Assembly: GCA_028751875.1 (NCBI GenBank)
Contig: CM054154.1
Span: forward strand, 53,061,221 to 53,125,220
Direction: 5' to 3'
Length of the DNA: 64,000 bases
From: Rapana venosa
Lineage: Eukaryota > Mollusca > Gastropoda > Neogastropoda > Muricidae
Shown: piece by piece, positions 21,330 to 33,399 of the stretch
Position numbering within the stretch: position 1 is the first letter of the stretch
Layout of the letters: every line of letters begins with the position of its first letter
Notes under the pieces: model-generated
What the model was told of the DNA's origin: nothing
Seen by the model: only the letters and a program-made list of their open reading frames with translations
Database searches by the model: none
Position numbers and translations under genes: made by a program

Positions 21330-23445
21330 ACCCCACCCATACGCGAGTCCTTCCAAGCCAACAAAGGAGGGAAATATCGCACCACTGCTGGCACATGAAG
21401 ACAGATGCCGAAACGCAGACGCACCCAGTTCACACAGTGAATACTGAGACAGCAAGCATACTCCTTGCAAACATCGCCGAAAAACACACCATGGGTCACA
21501 TAAAACTTGTATATGTGTGACAAAAGACAGACCTGAAGAAGAGCAAGAACACACAGGAGCAGTTGAGTACAGATAATAAACAATAAGATCAGGAGAGACA
21601 TGCTGAAGATCCAAGGAGAATGAAGAGAAACAATGTACAGCAAATCGAAGATAGCCTGAAAAGAATAATAGCAGAAAGCAAACCAGATGTGCAAGACCAC
21701 AAACAGAAACTAGGCAAGAGTCAGTAACACTCCAGGACAAAGAAGAATTGCTAACAGAAAAGAAGGAAATCGTTGGCAGATGGACGAAATACTGTCCCGA
21801 ACTCTCAATCACAGACGCTAGGCGACCCCGCGTACTTGCAAGCCAAGCTCATCGAATAAAGACAACTTCCCAAATTCTACGCGAGGAAGTAATAGTAGCA
21901 ATTGAGATCGCTGAAGAAAGGAAAATCAGCAGGAATCGACAACATCCCAGCAGGAGCTATCCAACACGGGGGAGAATGCAGTAGACAACATCCTTACAGT
22001 ATCTGCAACAAGATCTTGGCAGACCGGAGAGTGGCCTACACCATGGACCCAATCACTCATACATCACTCTCACCCAAGAAAGGCAATCTCCAGCAGAGCC
22101 AAAACTACAGACAAATCACCTCAATAATCATGCCAGTAAAGTCACTGAAAGTGAATTCCTGAACAGGCTGAAACCACAGGCAGAAGTGATCATCGCCGAA
22201 GAGCAGGGCCGGTTTCCACCAAATAGAAGCACCACAGAAACAGATATACAACCTGAGGGTTCTGTGTGAGAAAATACAGGCCAGCCATCACAACAAGAAC
22301 ATTTCACTCTTCATATTGATTTTAGAAGGCCAATCGCTAGAGTATGGCATGACGCTCAGTGGGCCACCATGAACAAATTCACATGGTCCAGAAGCTGATC
22401 CACACCATCAAGGAACTCTACTCAAAAGGCCACCAGTGCAGTACTCATACAGGCACGGTAGGGGAATGGTTCCGTACCTCAGGTGGGGGTCCGATAAGGG
22501 GATGTCTGCTTGTCGCCGACACTGTTTAACATTTTCCTCGAACGCATCAATACTGACGCCTTGAAAACCACACAGCACAGTCAGCATTGGAGGGCAACAA
22601 GTCACCAACCTCAGGTTTGCCGATTACATTGACGGTCTGGCAGGAAAATAAAGAGAACTGCCAAACCTAGTGAAGCAACTGGACGAAAACGTCCTCACGA
22701 TACGGCATGGAAATCAGCCGCCGAGTAAAACCAACTCATGTCAAAACAGTGGCCCAGTCCAATCACCACCAAAGATCATTCGTCAGCGGAACAAGAATGG
22801 AGCAGTTGACCATTTCAAGTACTTGGAGCCATCAATAAGTGATGAGGATCGAAGTGACCGCAATCCTAGCAAGAGCGCACAAACAGCAGCAGCCCTGGGC
22901 AAGACTGAAGACCCATATGGAAGACAGAAACATCCCCTCTCAGAACCAAGGTAAAGTTACTACACGCGCTAGTTCACCCTCATCATGCTTTACGCAATCG
23001 TGAGGCATGGACACTGAACGCAGACGCTACAAAGGAGAATTCCAAGCATAAAATCAGATGCCTCAGAAGGCACCTTGCATCTCCATACAAGGACCATGTC
23101 ACCAACAATGAAGTCCGCAGAATGATCACTCAACAAGTGCGAGATTATGAAGACCTACTGACCACGTGTGGGCGAACAAAGAGAAAAACACAGATGGTAT
23201 GGCACGTAACACGCTCATAAGGACTTCCAAAGACCATCCTGCAAGGAAATAGTCCAGGTGAAGAGAAGAACGGTGCAGACATGAGGAGAAGTGGGCCTAC
23301 GACCAACCATGATTCCGAACAGGGGAAGGAACTTCAGTGTCACCCAGGCACTCGCCCACGACCGCGCTAAGTGGAGCCAGCTGGTCCACCGTTCGTCCAC
23401 CATGCAGCGCCCCTACGACCCTGGCGGGTTACGGACCAGTGAACA
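21330..23445 (+). pseudogene. LINE D linker, RT and C-terminal remnant
   Basis: Readable pieces: FQANKGGKYR (21350), TEKKEIVGRWTKYCPELS (about 21750), SLKKGKSAGIDNIPAG (RT entry, 21905), KKGNLQQSQNYRQI (22078), IAEEQGRFPPNRST (about 22190), a degenerate motif A near 22320, RFADYIDGLAGK (FADD to FADY, about 22614), ISRRVKPTHVKT, VDHFKYLEPSISDED (22807), KIRCLRRHLASPYKDHV (about 23050) and a final RPYDPGGLRTS (about 23410). The catalytic second Asp of motif C is replaced by Tyr. Dead copy. Confidence 0.8.
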
Positions 23446-23460
23446 GTGAAGATTTCTGGT

Positions 23461-24115
23461 TAGCTGTAACCATTGTTCATGAATACCAAGATTTTTTGTT
23501 AACTGTCTTGGGTAGAGGATTTAATGGTGGAAGTCATTGTAACCAGTGGGTTAAGCATGGGTGAAAGTAGTGGAATTCTGGATTGACGATCTTAATATTG
23601 GGAATGATGCTCTTCACCCACCAAAAAAAAATCAGACCAAATATTGGATATAATGTGCCTTAAGTCACCAAAATTTCACTCTTGGAATATTTCAGATGAT
23701 ACACCTCGAAATTGCATCGAAACATGTTTTGTTTGACAAACTGTTCGTCCAAAGTCCCAAACAGCGCTCTTTCTTGACTGTCTTGGCAAAGGGAAACTAC
23801 AAATTGTAATTAGACCAGTTTTGCGCATGCTCAGTTTAAACCTGGAACGCTTCGTTCTTTGTGGGTGACATGTCATTCACTTCAACACTGTCAAGTTTTA
23901 CAAGACGAAAAATATGAAAGATATACCCCTCGGAGTTGACGTTTCCATACTTATATATATATAATTTACATGGCAAACCTTTCTTTTTCAATTCTGTAGT
24001 ATTACTTTATTTTTCATTTTATCCCTCTTAATGTTATAACTGGCTTAACCAAGGCATACCAGAAGGGATACATATTTTTCCACTTGAAGAATTGGAAAAT
24101 CCTTGATAATTGCCT
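23461..24115. other. No gene recognised
   Basis: AT-rich spacer between two RTE-like LINEs with a short (AT)n at 23952-23964. The first part is the pre-insertion flank of LINE D. Confidence 0.5.
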
Positions 24116-25610
24116 AAATTAATGCAAAACACATCATCAACATCAGACCCGTGACCTTGGCGGACGTGGGGAAGAACACGAAAGACGATGGCCGTGTAAG
24201 CCTCCTCCATCCCTCTCGTCCTTCGCTCTGCGGCAGTAGTGCCGATTCATTCCATCCTGGCCATTCTCTGATGTTTACCATTACCATGACTTGTTCTGTC
24301 TCCCCTCTTTGATTTTCTGCACCTTCGATTGTCCCTGCAGTACTGTTTTTGGCAGAGTGTAATGGCAGGTGACGTGGGGGGGGCCGAACCATGTCAGCTT
24401 TTTCCTTCTAGACGAGGTGAGAAGGGGTTTCCTGTGGACCTGCCAGCCGTGTTATTTGACTCTTTGACAAATTCATTGGTCTTTTGTGTCTCTCCAGGAA
24501 TGATGCCCACAGTTTTCTATGGCAATTTTGTTTCAAAATGACTAGATTCGCTTTGCTGTTTCAGCAGTTAATGTCCAGAGATTCACTCCGTAACAGCAGG
24601 GATACGTCTGAATTAGGGCTTTGTAGAGCTTTAGTTTGATTGGGAAACGATCACTTTACTTTTCCATATGGTGGAGAGTTTTGTCATGGAAGATGGTTTG
24701 CCTAAGGCAATTCTGACTTTGATTTCTGTCTCATCGTCCCGTCCCTTGTGAGTGTAGCGCCAAGTATTTAAAAGCGTCTACCATCCTCCCCAGTTGTTAG
24801 GCCGTTCAATGTAAATTTTAGCAGTGGCGTTGCTCGGTGAGCTGACTCCACCAGTAACATTAACTTTTCTCCGAGCTCCACCTTCCATAACCATAGCACC
24901 AGCTCTGTCCTCAAAGTCTGGGTCGCAAGATCTTGCAGCTCTGTGTAACTTCCGCCCATTGAGGTCTAAATGTCAATCGGCAAAACCGCAATTGTTGAGG
25001 GGTCTGCGCCAATGGAGAAGGTAAGAAACGTGGAAGTTCAATGGAGGGTCTCTCTCATGATGGTTTTCCAAAACAGAATTAAACAGGACTTGAATAACAG
25101 ACATCCTTTCGGACCCCAACTGTGGATTTGAAGTAGACTCGACCTGAAATGTTCAGTAAGGACTGCACTGCTTGCGTGTTGTATAGGGCTTGAAATGGTT
25201 TGCCACTAGTCCTTCTTCAATGCCAAACATTTTTCTGATGACCTCCAACAGGCCTACGTGCAAACTCTGTCGAAAGCCTTCTTGAAGTCGAAGAAGTTGT
25301 GGAACAGGTCCTCTCTGAATGTTGAAGATGTTTTTCCATCCAGATGTGGCAGTTAAAAATCTGTTCGATTGTGCTCCTGCCTGGCCCTGAACCCAGCTTT
25401 GTTCCTCTGCAAGGTGTTCTTCTGCCTCTTCTTTTATTGATTCAAAAAACTTTGACATGATCTTCTGGCGTGGCTGATGAATGCTGATTGTTCTATAGTT
25501 TTGGCATTGGCGTAAATTCCCCTTCTTGGGCAGGGGTATGATGAGTGATTGTGTCCATTGTGTTGGCCACTGTTTTGTCTCCCAAATCATCTGATGCAAA
25601 ACAGTTCAAT
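24116..25610 (-). mobile_element. RTE-like LINE E, RT to 3' end
   Basis: Minus-strand fragment of the LINE D family. It holds the RT entry and fingers (25153-25599), a damaged palm (24600-25150), and the C-terminus with MVNIREWPG and REGWRRLTRPSSFVF (24180-24280). The 3' end has a GATGTTGATGATG-type tail (about 24120-24140). It is truncated at the 5' side at about 25610. Confidence 0.85.
25153..25599 (-). pseudogene. LINE E reverse transcriptase N-terminal half
   Basis: A 148-codon open frame reads WPTQWTQSLIIPLPKKGNL, RQCQNYRTISI, AEEQSWVQGQAG (degenerate AGFR motif) and a garbled motif A region (RLQEGFRQSLHVGLLEVIR). This matches RTE RT fingers and the start of the palm. The catalytic motif A aspartates are not recognisable, so the domain is inactive. 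Confidence 0.85.
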
Positions 25611-25864
25611 TGATAATCCAATTAAAACGCACCCGCGCATGCGCGCGCAGGCATACACACACACACTCAGAGGAAGAACATCATCACTAAAGCTGCTTTA
25701 CATAATTTATAAATGATACCAAAATAAATTTTACATGACACATAACTCGCACAAATCAAAATTTTAACGTCACTCTCACCCTACCATTTAGTCTATGTTA
25801 TTACTTTTAAAAGAGAAAAAAAGAACAACAACAACAAACCCCCAAAAAAAAAGAGGGGGGGAAT

Positions 25865-25940
25865 GGGAAAAGCCGAGGAGTGAGGAGAGAGAGAGAGAGA
25901 GATTAATTCATGTTTAGACCACGGCCCTTTATGAAGGGGT
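25865..25940 (-). repeat. LINE 3' hairpin end with (TC)n tail
   Basis: On the minus strand: AACCCCTTCATAAAGGGCC, GTGGTCTAAACATGAATTAA, then CT repeats. This repeats the plan of LINE A and LINE H 3' ends (CCCCTT hairpin, GGYCT, AATAAA-like, TC-rich tail). Only the extreme 3' end is present. Confidence 0.6.
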
Positions 25941-26385
25941 TGGTGAAAGAAAAGTACAATGACACTCCATGAAGAACAGAACAAAACAAAAAACAATGCA
26001 TCAGTCACAATTAACAACATGTTGAACAGCAATCATCTTATGACGTTGCAGTATCTGGAAGCTTAAATGCTTTATGCAGAAAAAGAGAAAAATTCCAAAC
26101 ATCAGTATGCCTTGCAGATACCATCAACAAACTTAGCTTAAACATATATGGCTGTTGATAATATTTCACTGGGATAAACCGCTAAGTCTATAATTTTAAG
26201 GCAGGGCAACATAAAACAAAATGTACTTCATCATTTAGTTACCCAATTTATTTTACCTCTAACCCCTAACATTTTGTAGCCTTTAAAAGGTATTTGACTT
26301 TCTTCCATCTGCAAAATCTTAATCCAGTAACATATGCATTGGACTGTAGAAAGTCACTTAAAAAGTAATTATCCTAATCACTTAA
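25941..26385. other. No gene recognised
   Basis: AT-rich sequence with no coding signature. Confidence 0.5.
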
Positions 26386-26389
26386 AAGT

Positions 26390-26790
26390 GTATACTGACG
26401 GATCTGTATTAGAAACAAGCAAAAGTGGTGCTGCATATGTCATTCCGACTTAAAAAGTCCAAAAATCATTTCATTTAGGAGAGCATTTTTCTATTTTTAC
26501 TTCTGAATTATTTGCAATCCTTATGGCTTTGATTTTTTTTTTATCTGATACTGCTGTTAAAGTTTGCCAAATTCTGTTTTTGCATTATTCAAAAGCAGTG
26601 TTAATGGCATTAAGACAAGGCTTGGGTAAAGTAAGGAATGATATTGTATTTGAGATTAAATTTCCTGATACATTCTATTGCAAGCGAGGCATCAGCATAA
26701 CTTTTGCAGATCCCCTCTCATGTGAATTATTGAATGAGCTGTTAATTCATTGCAAAACCAAGTGCCTCTGAATATAGTACTGAAGTGATT
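26390..26790 (+). pseudogene. Non-LTR retrotransposon RNase H fragment
   Basis: The plus strand encodes HLKVYTDGSVLETSKSGAAY (RNase H first Asp, about 26385-26445), then in another frame FTSELFAILMAL (E, about 26495-26535) and a VCQILF-x-SKAVLMALRQG segment (the D-S-x-A/K position, 26565-26625). TDGS, ELxA and DSxxAL are the hallmarks of RNase H domains in I-superfamily LINEs. The RT that should precede it is not seen nearby, so it is an isolated 3' piece. Confidence 0.75.
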
Positions 26791-27196
26791 GCTTCTAAGT
26801 CCTCGCATTGTCCTCCTTATGAAATTCATTCTAAGTTTTAATGAAATGCATGCATTCAAAGATTAATAAAAAAACACATTAACAGCAGTTTTCCCTTGCC
26901 CACGGAAATTTAGAAATCTTCTAATACATAAAACTGAGATTAAAATGCAAGAAATACTAAATATTAAAAAAATGTAGCATGTTGTTGTTCTATTCCCCTT
27001 TTAATCCACCATCCTATTGTTTGATTTGCCCAAGTTCCTTTCTTTTTGACATGTAAAAAAGAAGGGTTAGATATTTATAAGAAATATGCCCACTAGTCCC
27101 AACTGAAGTTTTTATAATGACTCTCACATTTCATAATGTCAGTTGCTGGAAGTCATATATTCTTCACCTGTAAGAGCATAATTGTAATTAGGTTAT
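26791..27196. other. Possible continuation of the LINE 3' part, otherwise empty
   Basis: AT-rich. CCTTTTAATCCACCATCCTATTGTTTGATTTGCCC (about 26998-27032) could be a worn zinc-knuckle of the same LINE, but this is weak. Confidence 0.3.
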
Positions 27197-27309
27197 ATAT
27201 ATATATATATATATAATATATATATATAGATATATATATATATACATATAAATATATATATATATATGTGTGTGTTGTGTGGTGTGTGATTGTGTGTGTG
27301 TGTGTGTCG

Positions 27310-27395
<86 letters not shown>
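27197..27395. repeat. Compound (TA)n-(GT)n-(GA)n microsatellite
   Basis: (TA)n at 27197-27267, (GT)n with interruptions at 27268-27308, (GA)n at 27313-27392. All three dinucleotide classes occur consecutively. Confidence 0.95.
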
Positions 27396-28195
27396 GATAA
27401 TAATAGGTACTTTGGAATGAATGCGGGAGTGTCTAAATCACCATGTAATGAAAAGACATTAAACAAAAAAAAGCATCGGACTGCAGAATTAATATATATA
27501 GGAAACCTACCAGTTTCAGCTACACCAGATCATTTGGTGTACGCCTTTCTACAGCTAAAAACTTTTCATCGGGCAAACAAAATGAATAGATTCACTGCAG
27601 TTCAGAGCCAATAGTCTACAACACTGGACTTCTGAATAAAAACAAAGAAAAATAAATTACAAGGAAGAATAGTTGAACTTAAGATAATCTTTTCATTATA
27701 CCATAACAGTGAGTTTTTTTGTCCCTGCTGACGAGATCTTTACATGCACACACAAAACTCAGTTCGAGTAGTATAAAATATTCCTAGGAAACTTATAAGC
27801 ATAACTACCGGCATTATTTCCCTATCGAAAGTCCATCTTTTCCCTTCCACTAAGTTAACCCCCATTTCTGAATACAATAATATTACTTTTACTTTGTGTT
27901 ATTGTAACTGCAAGCAAGGTAGCAAAGGACTTGTTAAAAGTTGGGTTTGCAGGATCAATTATGTCTCTAATGATAAAATAACTCGTCAGCTAATAAAAGG
28001 ATAAAACATCAAACACTTCATAAGAAAATGACACAAAAGAAGTCTTCCATTTGTATATACATTTACTAGCAGTTTCATAAATAAAAACGAATAATATGGA
28101 CTGCACACAGCACCTGTTTTACTCTGCTGTACATTTAACATAATCTGCAGAGCACTCACACTTACCTTACATTCAATCATTTTCATACATACTCT
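27396..28195. other. No gene recognised
   Basis: AT-rich. One small palindrome ACACCAGATCATTTGGTGT lies at 27521-27539. No protein family is evident. Confidence 0.45.
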
Positions 28196-28199
28196 GATA

Positions 28200-29290
28200 C
28201 ATGATACAATATCCTTTCACCCAATTTTAAAGTAAGATTGGCCTTAGTAAGTTTCTGTATATAGAGTCAAAGACCTTCTCAAAGTCAATGAAGGAAAACG
28301 ATAATTTATGAGTGGAAGAAAATTGTTTCAGAACTAAAGCTAGCAAGGCAAATATGTGATCTATCGTTCAGTTTTGTTTTTTAATCCTGCCTGATGCCCC
28401 AGTGACATTATTGTCCCTGCACCTCAATCCCTGTAATCTATATTAATTATAGTACTAAACAACTACTGCTATCATACTGAGAAAATGCCCCTGTAATTAT
28501 TGGTCCCATAATAATACTTTTTAAAGAATGGGTAATACAATGGACTCTGTCCATGTTTCTGGAAAGATTCCATTATCAAACAAAGCATTAAAAAACTTTA
28601 TAAAATATAAAAAAAAACCCACAAAAACTGTATGACCTGTTCATTGGCCAGGAGCCTTACTGTTTTTAAGCTTTCTGAATACAAATAATATTTCTTCCCT
28701 AGAAACTGGACAGTTCATATAACAATCATCATCAGCATGAAAAAGATCATCTGTCCTATCCTCATTAATTACTTTTTTTTCCAGCAGTGCTATAAAATAT
28801 TGAAACCAAGTATCTATACTTATGCTATTTCTAGGCTATTTCTTTTTAAATAAGACTTTTAATAGTATCCCAAAAGTCTTTTTGATTCTGAATAGAATTA
28901 CAAGTTTTTCTAAGGAAGTAGCATTGCATCAAGGTCAAAGTGAGCATAGAATGGAGAACCCTCTAGAGGAACATATGCACAGACATACAAAACATTCTTT
29001 TCAGTTCCAAACAACTGTTTGTCAAAAAGAAACATACACATGCCACTAAAAGACACTTCGATAATTTGCACATAGGGTAGAAATTCATTTTTAATCAGAC
29101 AGACTTGGACCACCTGGAACGTCTTCCTGCTTATTAAATTTAATGGCAAGGTTACAGAAAACTTTGTAACCAGTAAACAAATGTGTGTCACAATATTCCA
29201 TAAATGTTTCAATTAAACACACAAAGTCAAAATTATAAACATATGAAGCAAAGTCTTCATCTTTGAAATTAACCATTCACATTCCATGGC
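28200..29290 (-). mobile_element. LINE F fragment: endonuclease plus RT pieces
   Basis: Minus-strand relative of LINE A/K. Endonuclease text: YNFDFVCLIETFMEYCDTHL (29160-29250), FTGYKVFCNLAIKF, VCLIKNEFLPYVQIIEVSF (about 29060-29100) and VLYVCAYVPLEGSPFYAHFD (28930-29000), matching LINE K's SSYVPPESSPCYAHFD. RT text: FRKLKNSKAPG (about 28650), a QAG motif (about 28390) and SFIDFEKVFDSI (motif A, about 28270). A deletion joins the endonuclease to the RT, and everything after motif A is missing. Confidence 0.75.
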
Positions 29291-30260
29291 AAAAAAGAAA
29301 AAGGTCGTTTATCTACAAAATAGAACATATTATTTACACACAAGATTATTTCCCCTTTTATTAGGCGACCCATCAAAGTACCATTTTGTTGCAAATAACG
29401 TTTTTTGTCTTCTTTCCCCTACCCCACCCCCCAACACATTTATCTTCTCGTGCTGCACGAAGGGTGCACTTAACTCAACGCTACTGTTCCTGTCACCGAA
29501 CCTGCTACGGGCGCTGTCCATTGGTTGACAGTTTGGCAGTCTGCCGGTGTCGAAGACTTATAACCTAAAACATATAGTTTGTAATTTCCCCCATTCTAGC
29601 ATGGCACAGCTCAGACTAATTATTTTACTGCTCTATCATTAAAGCTAAAATAATGCTTTAAAAACAAAATTTGTGACCCAAGCGTTTTTACAGGCTGTTG
29701 GGGTGAAAAACTGTCAGGTGTTCATTCAATAATTAAATGCCAAACCTTAGAATCATTTTTGCCCGATATATTTATATATATTTTTTTATATTGTTCTTTA
29801 GAAAATGTTTCCACTGACTTTGTATTAATGTTCAGAATTTGTGAATGTTTGCTTCAAAGTCCAATTACCCATTTGCTTTAGGTTAGAAGTTAGCATTTTT
29901 GGGTGCTCTAATGTCACTTTGTTTTTAACTATGATAAGTATTACACACAACACACACACACATACTCACACACACATACACACGTGCGCATATGAGCGTT
30001 TACTCAGGTTGCTTTTTTCCTCTTATCATTCATTCAACTTAACAAAAACACTTATATATTCACTTGTATCTCCCTTTCCTCCCCATGTCCTGTCTAAAAT
30101 CACTTTTTCGTGGATAGACGTTAAAACGCACGCACGCACACATACTCACACACACAAAATACAACACAGCACACACACACAAAGTTACAACACAACACAC
30201 CCAGAAAATCAGGAACAAGCCGACACACCCCTTCATTTCTTGGGAGATACAATGTTCATT
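29291..30260. other. No gene recognised; AC-rich stretches
   Basis: No family match in short frames. Contains AC-type repeats at 29948-29985 and 30127-30180. Confidence 0.45.
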
Positions 30261-30264
30261 TAAA

Positions 30265-30482
30265 AAAAAAAAGAGTTAAAAACATACAGCACAACAGTCG
30301 CCACAAACAGGTAAAGCAAGTATTGAAGTTTTGTTATCTGAAGTATGATCACAGTCACTGTAAAAAAAAAAAATTAAAAAAAGGTGGGGAAACTGGTTGC
30401 TTACAGTAAAAAATGCCTTTCAAATAAAAATTGGTCTAGTCGCAAAAAGACGCTGGACTTCAACCACTGACCGCAGGGTGCC
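30265..30482 (+). repeat. 5'UTR-like dispersed repeat, copy 3 (opposite strand)
   Basis: GTCGCCACAAACAGGTAAAG, AAGTATTGAAGTTTTGTT, GCCTTTCAAATAAAAATTGG, AGACGCTGGACTTCAACCAC and TGACCGCAGGGTGCCTAG match the reverse complements of 11938-12215 and 42868-43140, with more divergence and a short A-rich expansion at 30361-30375. Confidence 0.75.
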
Positions 30483-30496
30483 TAGGCAGCCGAGAG

Positions 30497-31089
30497 ATGG
30501 CATTTTAGTTATCAGAAGGAATGCCAGTAACATTTGCATCTAAATCTCTGGATGCGACACAGAGCAACTACCTAAACATAGATCGAGAGATGTTGGCTGT
30601 AGTCTTTGGCATTACCAAATTTCACACATACATGTACGGACGACATTTCAAAGTGAGAACAGATCACAAAACATTGGAAATGATCATCTGAAAGCCTCTA
30701 CTCAAAGCACCACCCCGCCTACAAAGGATGATACAAAAACTTCAAGGATACGATTTTGAAATGATGTACCGCCCAGGAAAGACAATGACAGTAGCAGACA
30801 CATCATCCATTGACCTAGACCTGAGAGTAGACGGAATTTACCTCATGACAGACGAGATCAATTTGTGCGAATTTGATATCATCACTTTTTCTCCCAAGAA
30901 ACAATATTAACTCAGGGAGTCAACTCGAACAGATTCAGTGTTGTATGGCCTGACAAAATCAAAGAAACCCGATCATACTGGTCTTTCCAAGATGAGCTAG
31001 CCATAGAGGATGGCATTATCTTCAAAGGTAAACAAGTTGTCATTCCAGAATATATGAAGACAGATGTCCTGACTCAATTACACCAGTCT
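30497..31089 (+). pseudogene. Ty3/Gypsy RNase H to integrase N-terminus
   Basis: RNase H text: EGMPVTFASKSLDATQSNYL, REMLAVVFGITKFHTYMYG and VRTDHKTLEM (TDHK). Then PPRLQRMIQKLQGYDFEMMY RPGK, the standard Gypsy linker, and GIIFKGKQVVIPEYMKTDVL with LHQS, the start of the integrase H2C2 zinc domain, where a T-rich stretch cuts it. Stops at 30691 and 30908 break it. CAATTACACCAGTCT at 31077 is shared with the integrase fragment at 53069, so both come from one family distinct from the 1395-8910 element. Confidence 0.85.
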
Positions 31090-31253
31090 TTTTTCTTTTT
31101 TTTTGAGGCTGTGTGCCAGTCTCAAATAAATATGACAGAATTCTTGGCACAAAAGACCATGACTGAAGACCAAAGACATTGTATCGGACATGCTGGTATT
31201 AGAAATGTCGTAAAACATAAAATTAAAAGATTAAAAGAACCAAGGGGATGACT

Positions 31254-31303
31254 GTTGTATTCCAAAAGGTCACAGAGACAGATAGACAGAGACAGACAGA
31301 CAG

Positions 31304-31388
<85 letters not shown>

Positions 31389-31390
31389 CT
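31254..31390. repeat. (GACA)n/(GA)n microsatellite
   Basis: A CAGA/GACAGA stretch leads into pure (GA)n from 31311 to 31386. A smaller AGAC-rich stretch lies at 31505-31570. Confidence 0.95.
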
Positions 31391-31599
31391 TTTAGTTCGA
31401 GAGATTCTTTTAGCTCGTTTGCTTTTTTTCATCCAGTCTCTGCGTGCATGCAGTCCTGCAAATATCGCCATCAGTTCCCACCAGTACACACAATGGCCTA
31501 CAAGAGAAATAGAGAGAGGGAGACATACAGACAGACAGAGATAGACAGACAGACAGAGAGAAAAGGAGGGAGAGATGCTCTGCCAGGTTGGAGTTTTAG

Positions 31600-31890
31600 T
31601 GTCACAGGGATACATACTGGGTGTATTGGTCAGTAAAGATAACACCCTGCCTAAAACCACAATTGTGGGTTTGATCCCTGTTTGTGCCCAAAGTTGTTTC
31701 CCTTACTCTAGACCTTGAGTGGTGGTCTGGGTAATCATTTTTTTTCAGACAAGACGAGAAAACAAGGTCCTGTGTGCAAAATGCTTTAATCCCATGTAAA
31801 AGAACCCGTGGCACCAAGAGAGTTCTTTCTGGTAAAATTGTGTAGAAAGAGGGTGCTATCATAAATAAACAAATATAAATGTACATCTAA
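31600..31890 (+). mobile_element. tRNA-derived SINE, V-SINE/RUDI-like
   Basis: A tRNA-like head carries a B box GGGTTTGATCC (about 31669-31679). It is followed by AAGTTGTTTCCCTTACTC, ACGAGAAAACAAGGTCCTGT, GTGCAAAATGC, ATGTAAAAGAACCCGTGGC and GGTAAAATTGTGTAGAAAG. The AGAACCC-GGCA and TGTAGAAA segments recur in the same order in the copy at 9057-9290 (minus). From memory this is the core of SINEs common in gastropods; no search was run. Confidence 0.65.
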
Positions 31891-32002
31891 ACATAAAAAA
31901 TTTAAAAAGTGGCGCTACTTTTGTGGTGACGAAGTGTCCCCAGAGAGAGCAGCCCGAATTTCACACAGAAAATAATCTGCCATAATTGAAAATAGTATAC
32001 AA

Positions 32003-32140
32003 TAATATTATTATAATAATAGTGATGACGGTGATAATAATAATAATGATAATAATAAATGGAATTTATATAGCGCTATATCTTGCAAAAAACCCAGATC
32101 AAAGCGCTTGCATTCATCCTACTCTTATACACGCATCACG
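32003..32140 (-). repeat. L2-like LINE 3' end
   Basis: (AAT)n followed by GGAATTTATATAGCGCTATA, TCTTGC and GATCAAAGCGCTTGCATTCA, the reverse complement of the L2 tail at 46798 and 51809. Only the last 130 bp of the element remain. Confidence 0.85.
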
Positions 32141-32225
32141 TTACAATACAATACAACTACAATACAATACAATACAATATAGTATATTACAATTTACAAT
32201 GCAATACTACACAACACAATGCATA
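32141..32225. repeat. (AATAC)n pentanucleotide array
   Basis: About eight ACAAT/AATAC units with small interruptions, next to the L2 tail. Confidence 0.85.
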
Positions 32226-33389
32226 TCCTACAACAGTTCAGTGCAGTATTCCTATAACTCCTCGAAAAGTTATGGAAAAAGTCAAGCAAGTCACAGCGAA
32301 AACACCAAAGCTGCATGCTCTCAACGGTATAGCCAGGTCTGGAAGAAGACCATACATGCGTTGTTCATGTGAAGCATGTGCACAGTGAAAGGATGTCCCA
32401 TTGTGATGATGGCCTTGCATGGCTGCCACACACAAGAGAGATCTTCAGGTTGACATTGCTGAAGGTCAGGGTGTAGGGCCCAGTATGCCCAATGTTATTC
32501 CCTTTTTTCTTGACTTTTCCGACTTAAATAAAAAAGTTTTTATATATTTTTTTCCAAATATATTACAAAATATCAAAACCAGGAAAACAAATCCCCGCAC
32601 ACAAGGACACAAACCGTCTAGAGCAACAAAAAACAACAAGCAAACCAAAAACAAAGCAAAACATTTTAAAAACACAACAAAACAAAAAACGGATATCCCG
32701 AAAAAATCATGATCTAGAGTATCATCATTACCAACATTCCCTTTCTGAATCAAACATCATTGTGTATAGAAACATGGTCACTGAGGGAAATACAGAAACA
32801 AACAGATCTACCAAACATACAAGCATATTATTCTAATAATAATAATCTTTACATCCAAAATTTTATATTACATACATACATACATACATACATACGTACA
32901 TGCATAGATACTTACACGCATACATGCATACATACATTGATAAACATACATGTCTGCACTGATGCAGACTCCATCAGAGCAAGAGACTCTTGGGTGTGCA
33001 GCATGGAAAAAAGAACAAACAGCAAAATTCCAGATTAGATATATATGCCTTGGATGTGTACAGATTAAGGACGTATTCCACAAGTCACATATTATAACAA
33101 GTGATACCAAAACCTGTATTAAGTACTTCGTACAGTTATTCTTGTTTACAACGTGGTTTTTTTTGGTCTGTGGAGACTGCGTGTCTGTTTTATCCACTTT
33201 TACCTGCTTTTCACTTCCCTCTAGGGTTCTTTTCGTGCTTCAATTAAACCCATATATGGGAGCCATCTTCTCTGGAAAACATGGTAAGTCATATTCAAAT
33301 AAGCTGCATGCATATCAATTTTAAACTTTGTGTTTAGTTCTCTTAAAAGAGATAATGTGAATGTGAATGCTTGGAACAGTTTTATTGAT
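32226..33389. other. No gene recognised; (CATA)n at 32868-32940
   Basis: Short frames only. An A/C-rich stretch at 32580-32700 (AAAACAAC-type words) resembles in miniature the block in LINE D. A CATA/CATG array lies at 32868-32940. Confidence 0.45.
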
Positions 33390-33399
33390 TCTATATTTA

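Larger units (their letters stand above)
19494..23448 (+). mobile_element. RTE-like LINE D, near full length with TSD
   Basis: A 3.95-kb plus-strand LINE is flanked by a 12-bp direct repeat AAGATTTCTGGT (19482-19493 and 23449-23460). It has a 5' region (GTGAACCCAAACCC), endonuclease, linker, RT, C-terminal region and an ACCAGTGAACAGTGA end. A compositionally odd A/C-rich block (20600-21320) interrupts the linker. The same family gives LINE C, LINE E and LINE L, so it is the main RTE lineage here. All frames are damaged. Confidence 0.9.

Noticed and set aside
32868..32940. Telomere-like repeat
   Set aside because: The unit is CATA/CATG, not TTAGGG, and the array is short and internal.
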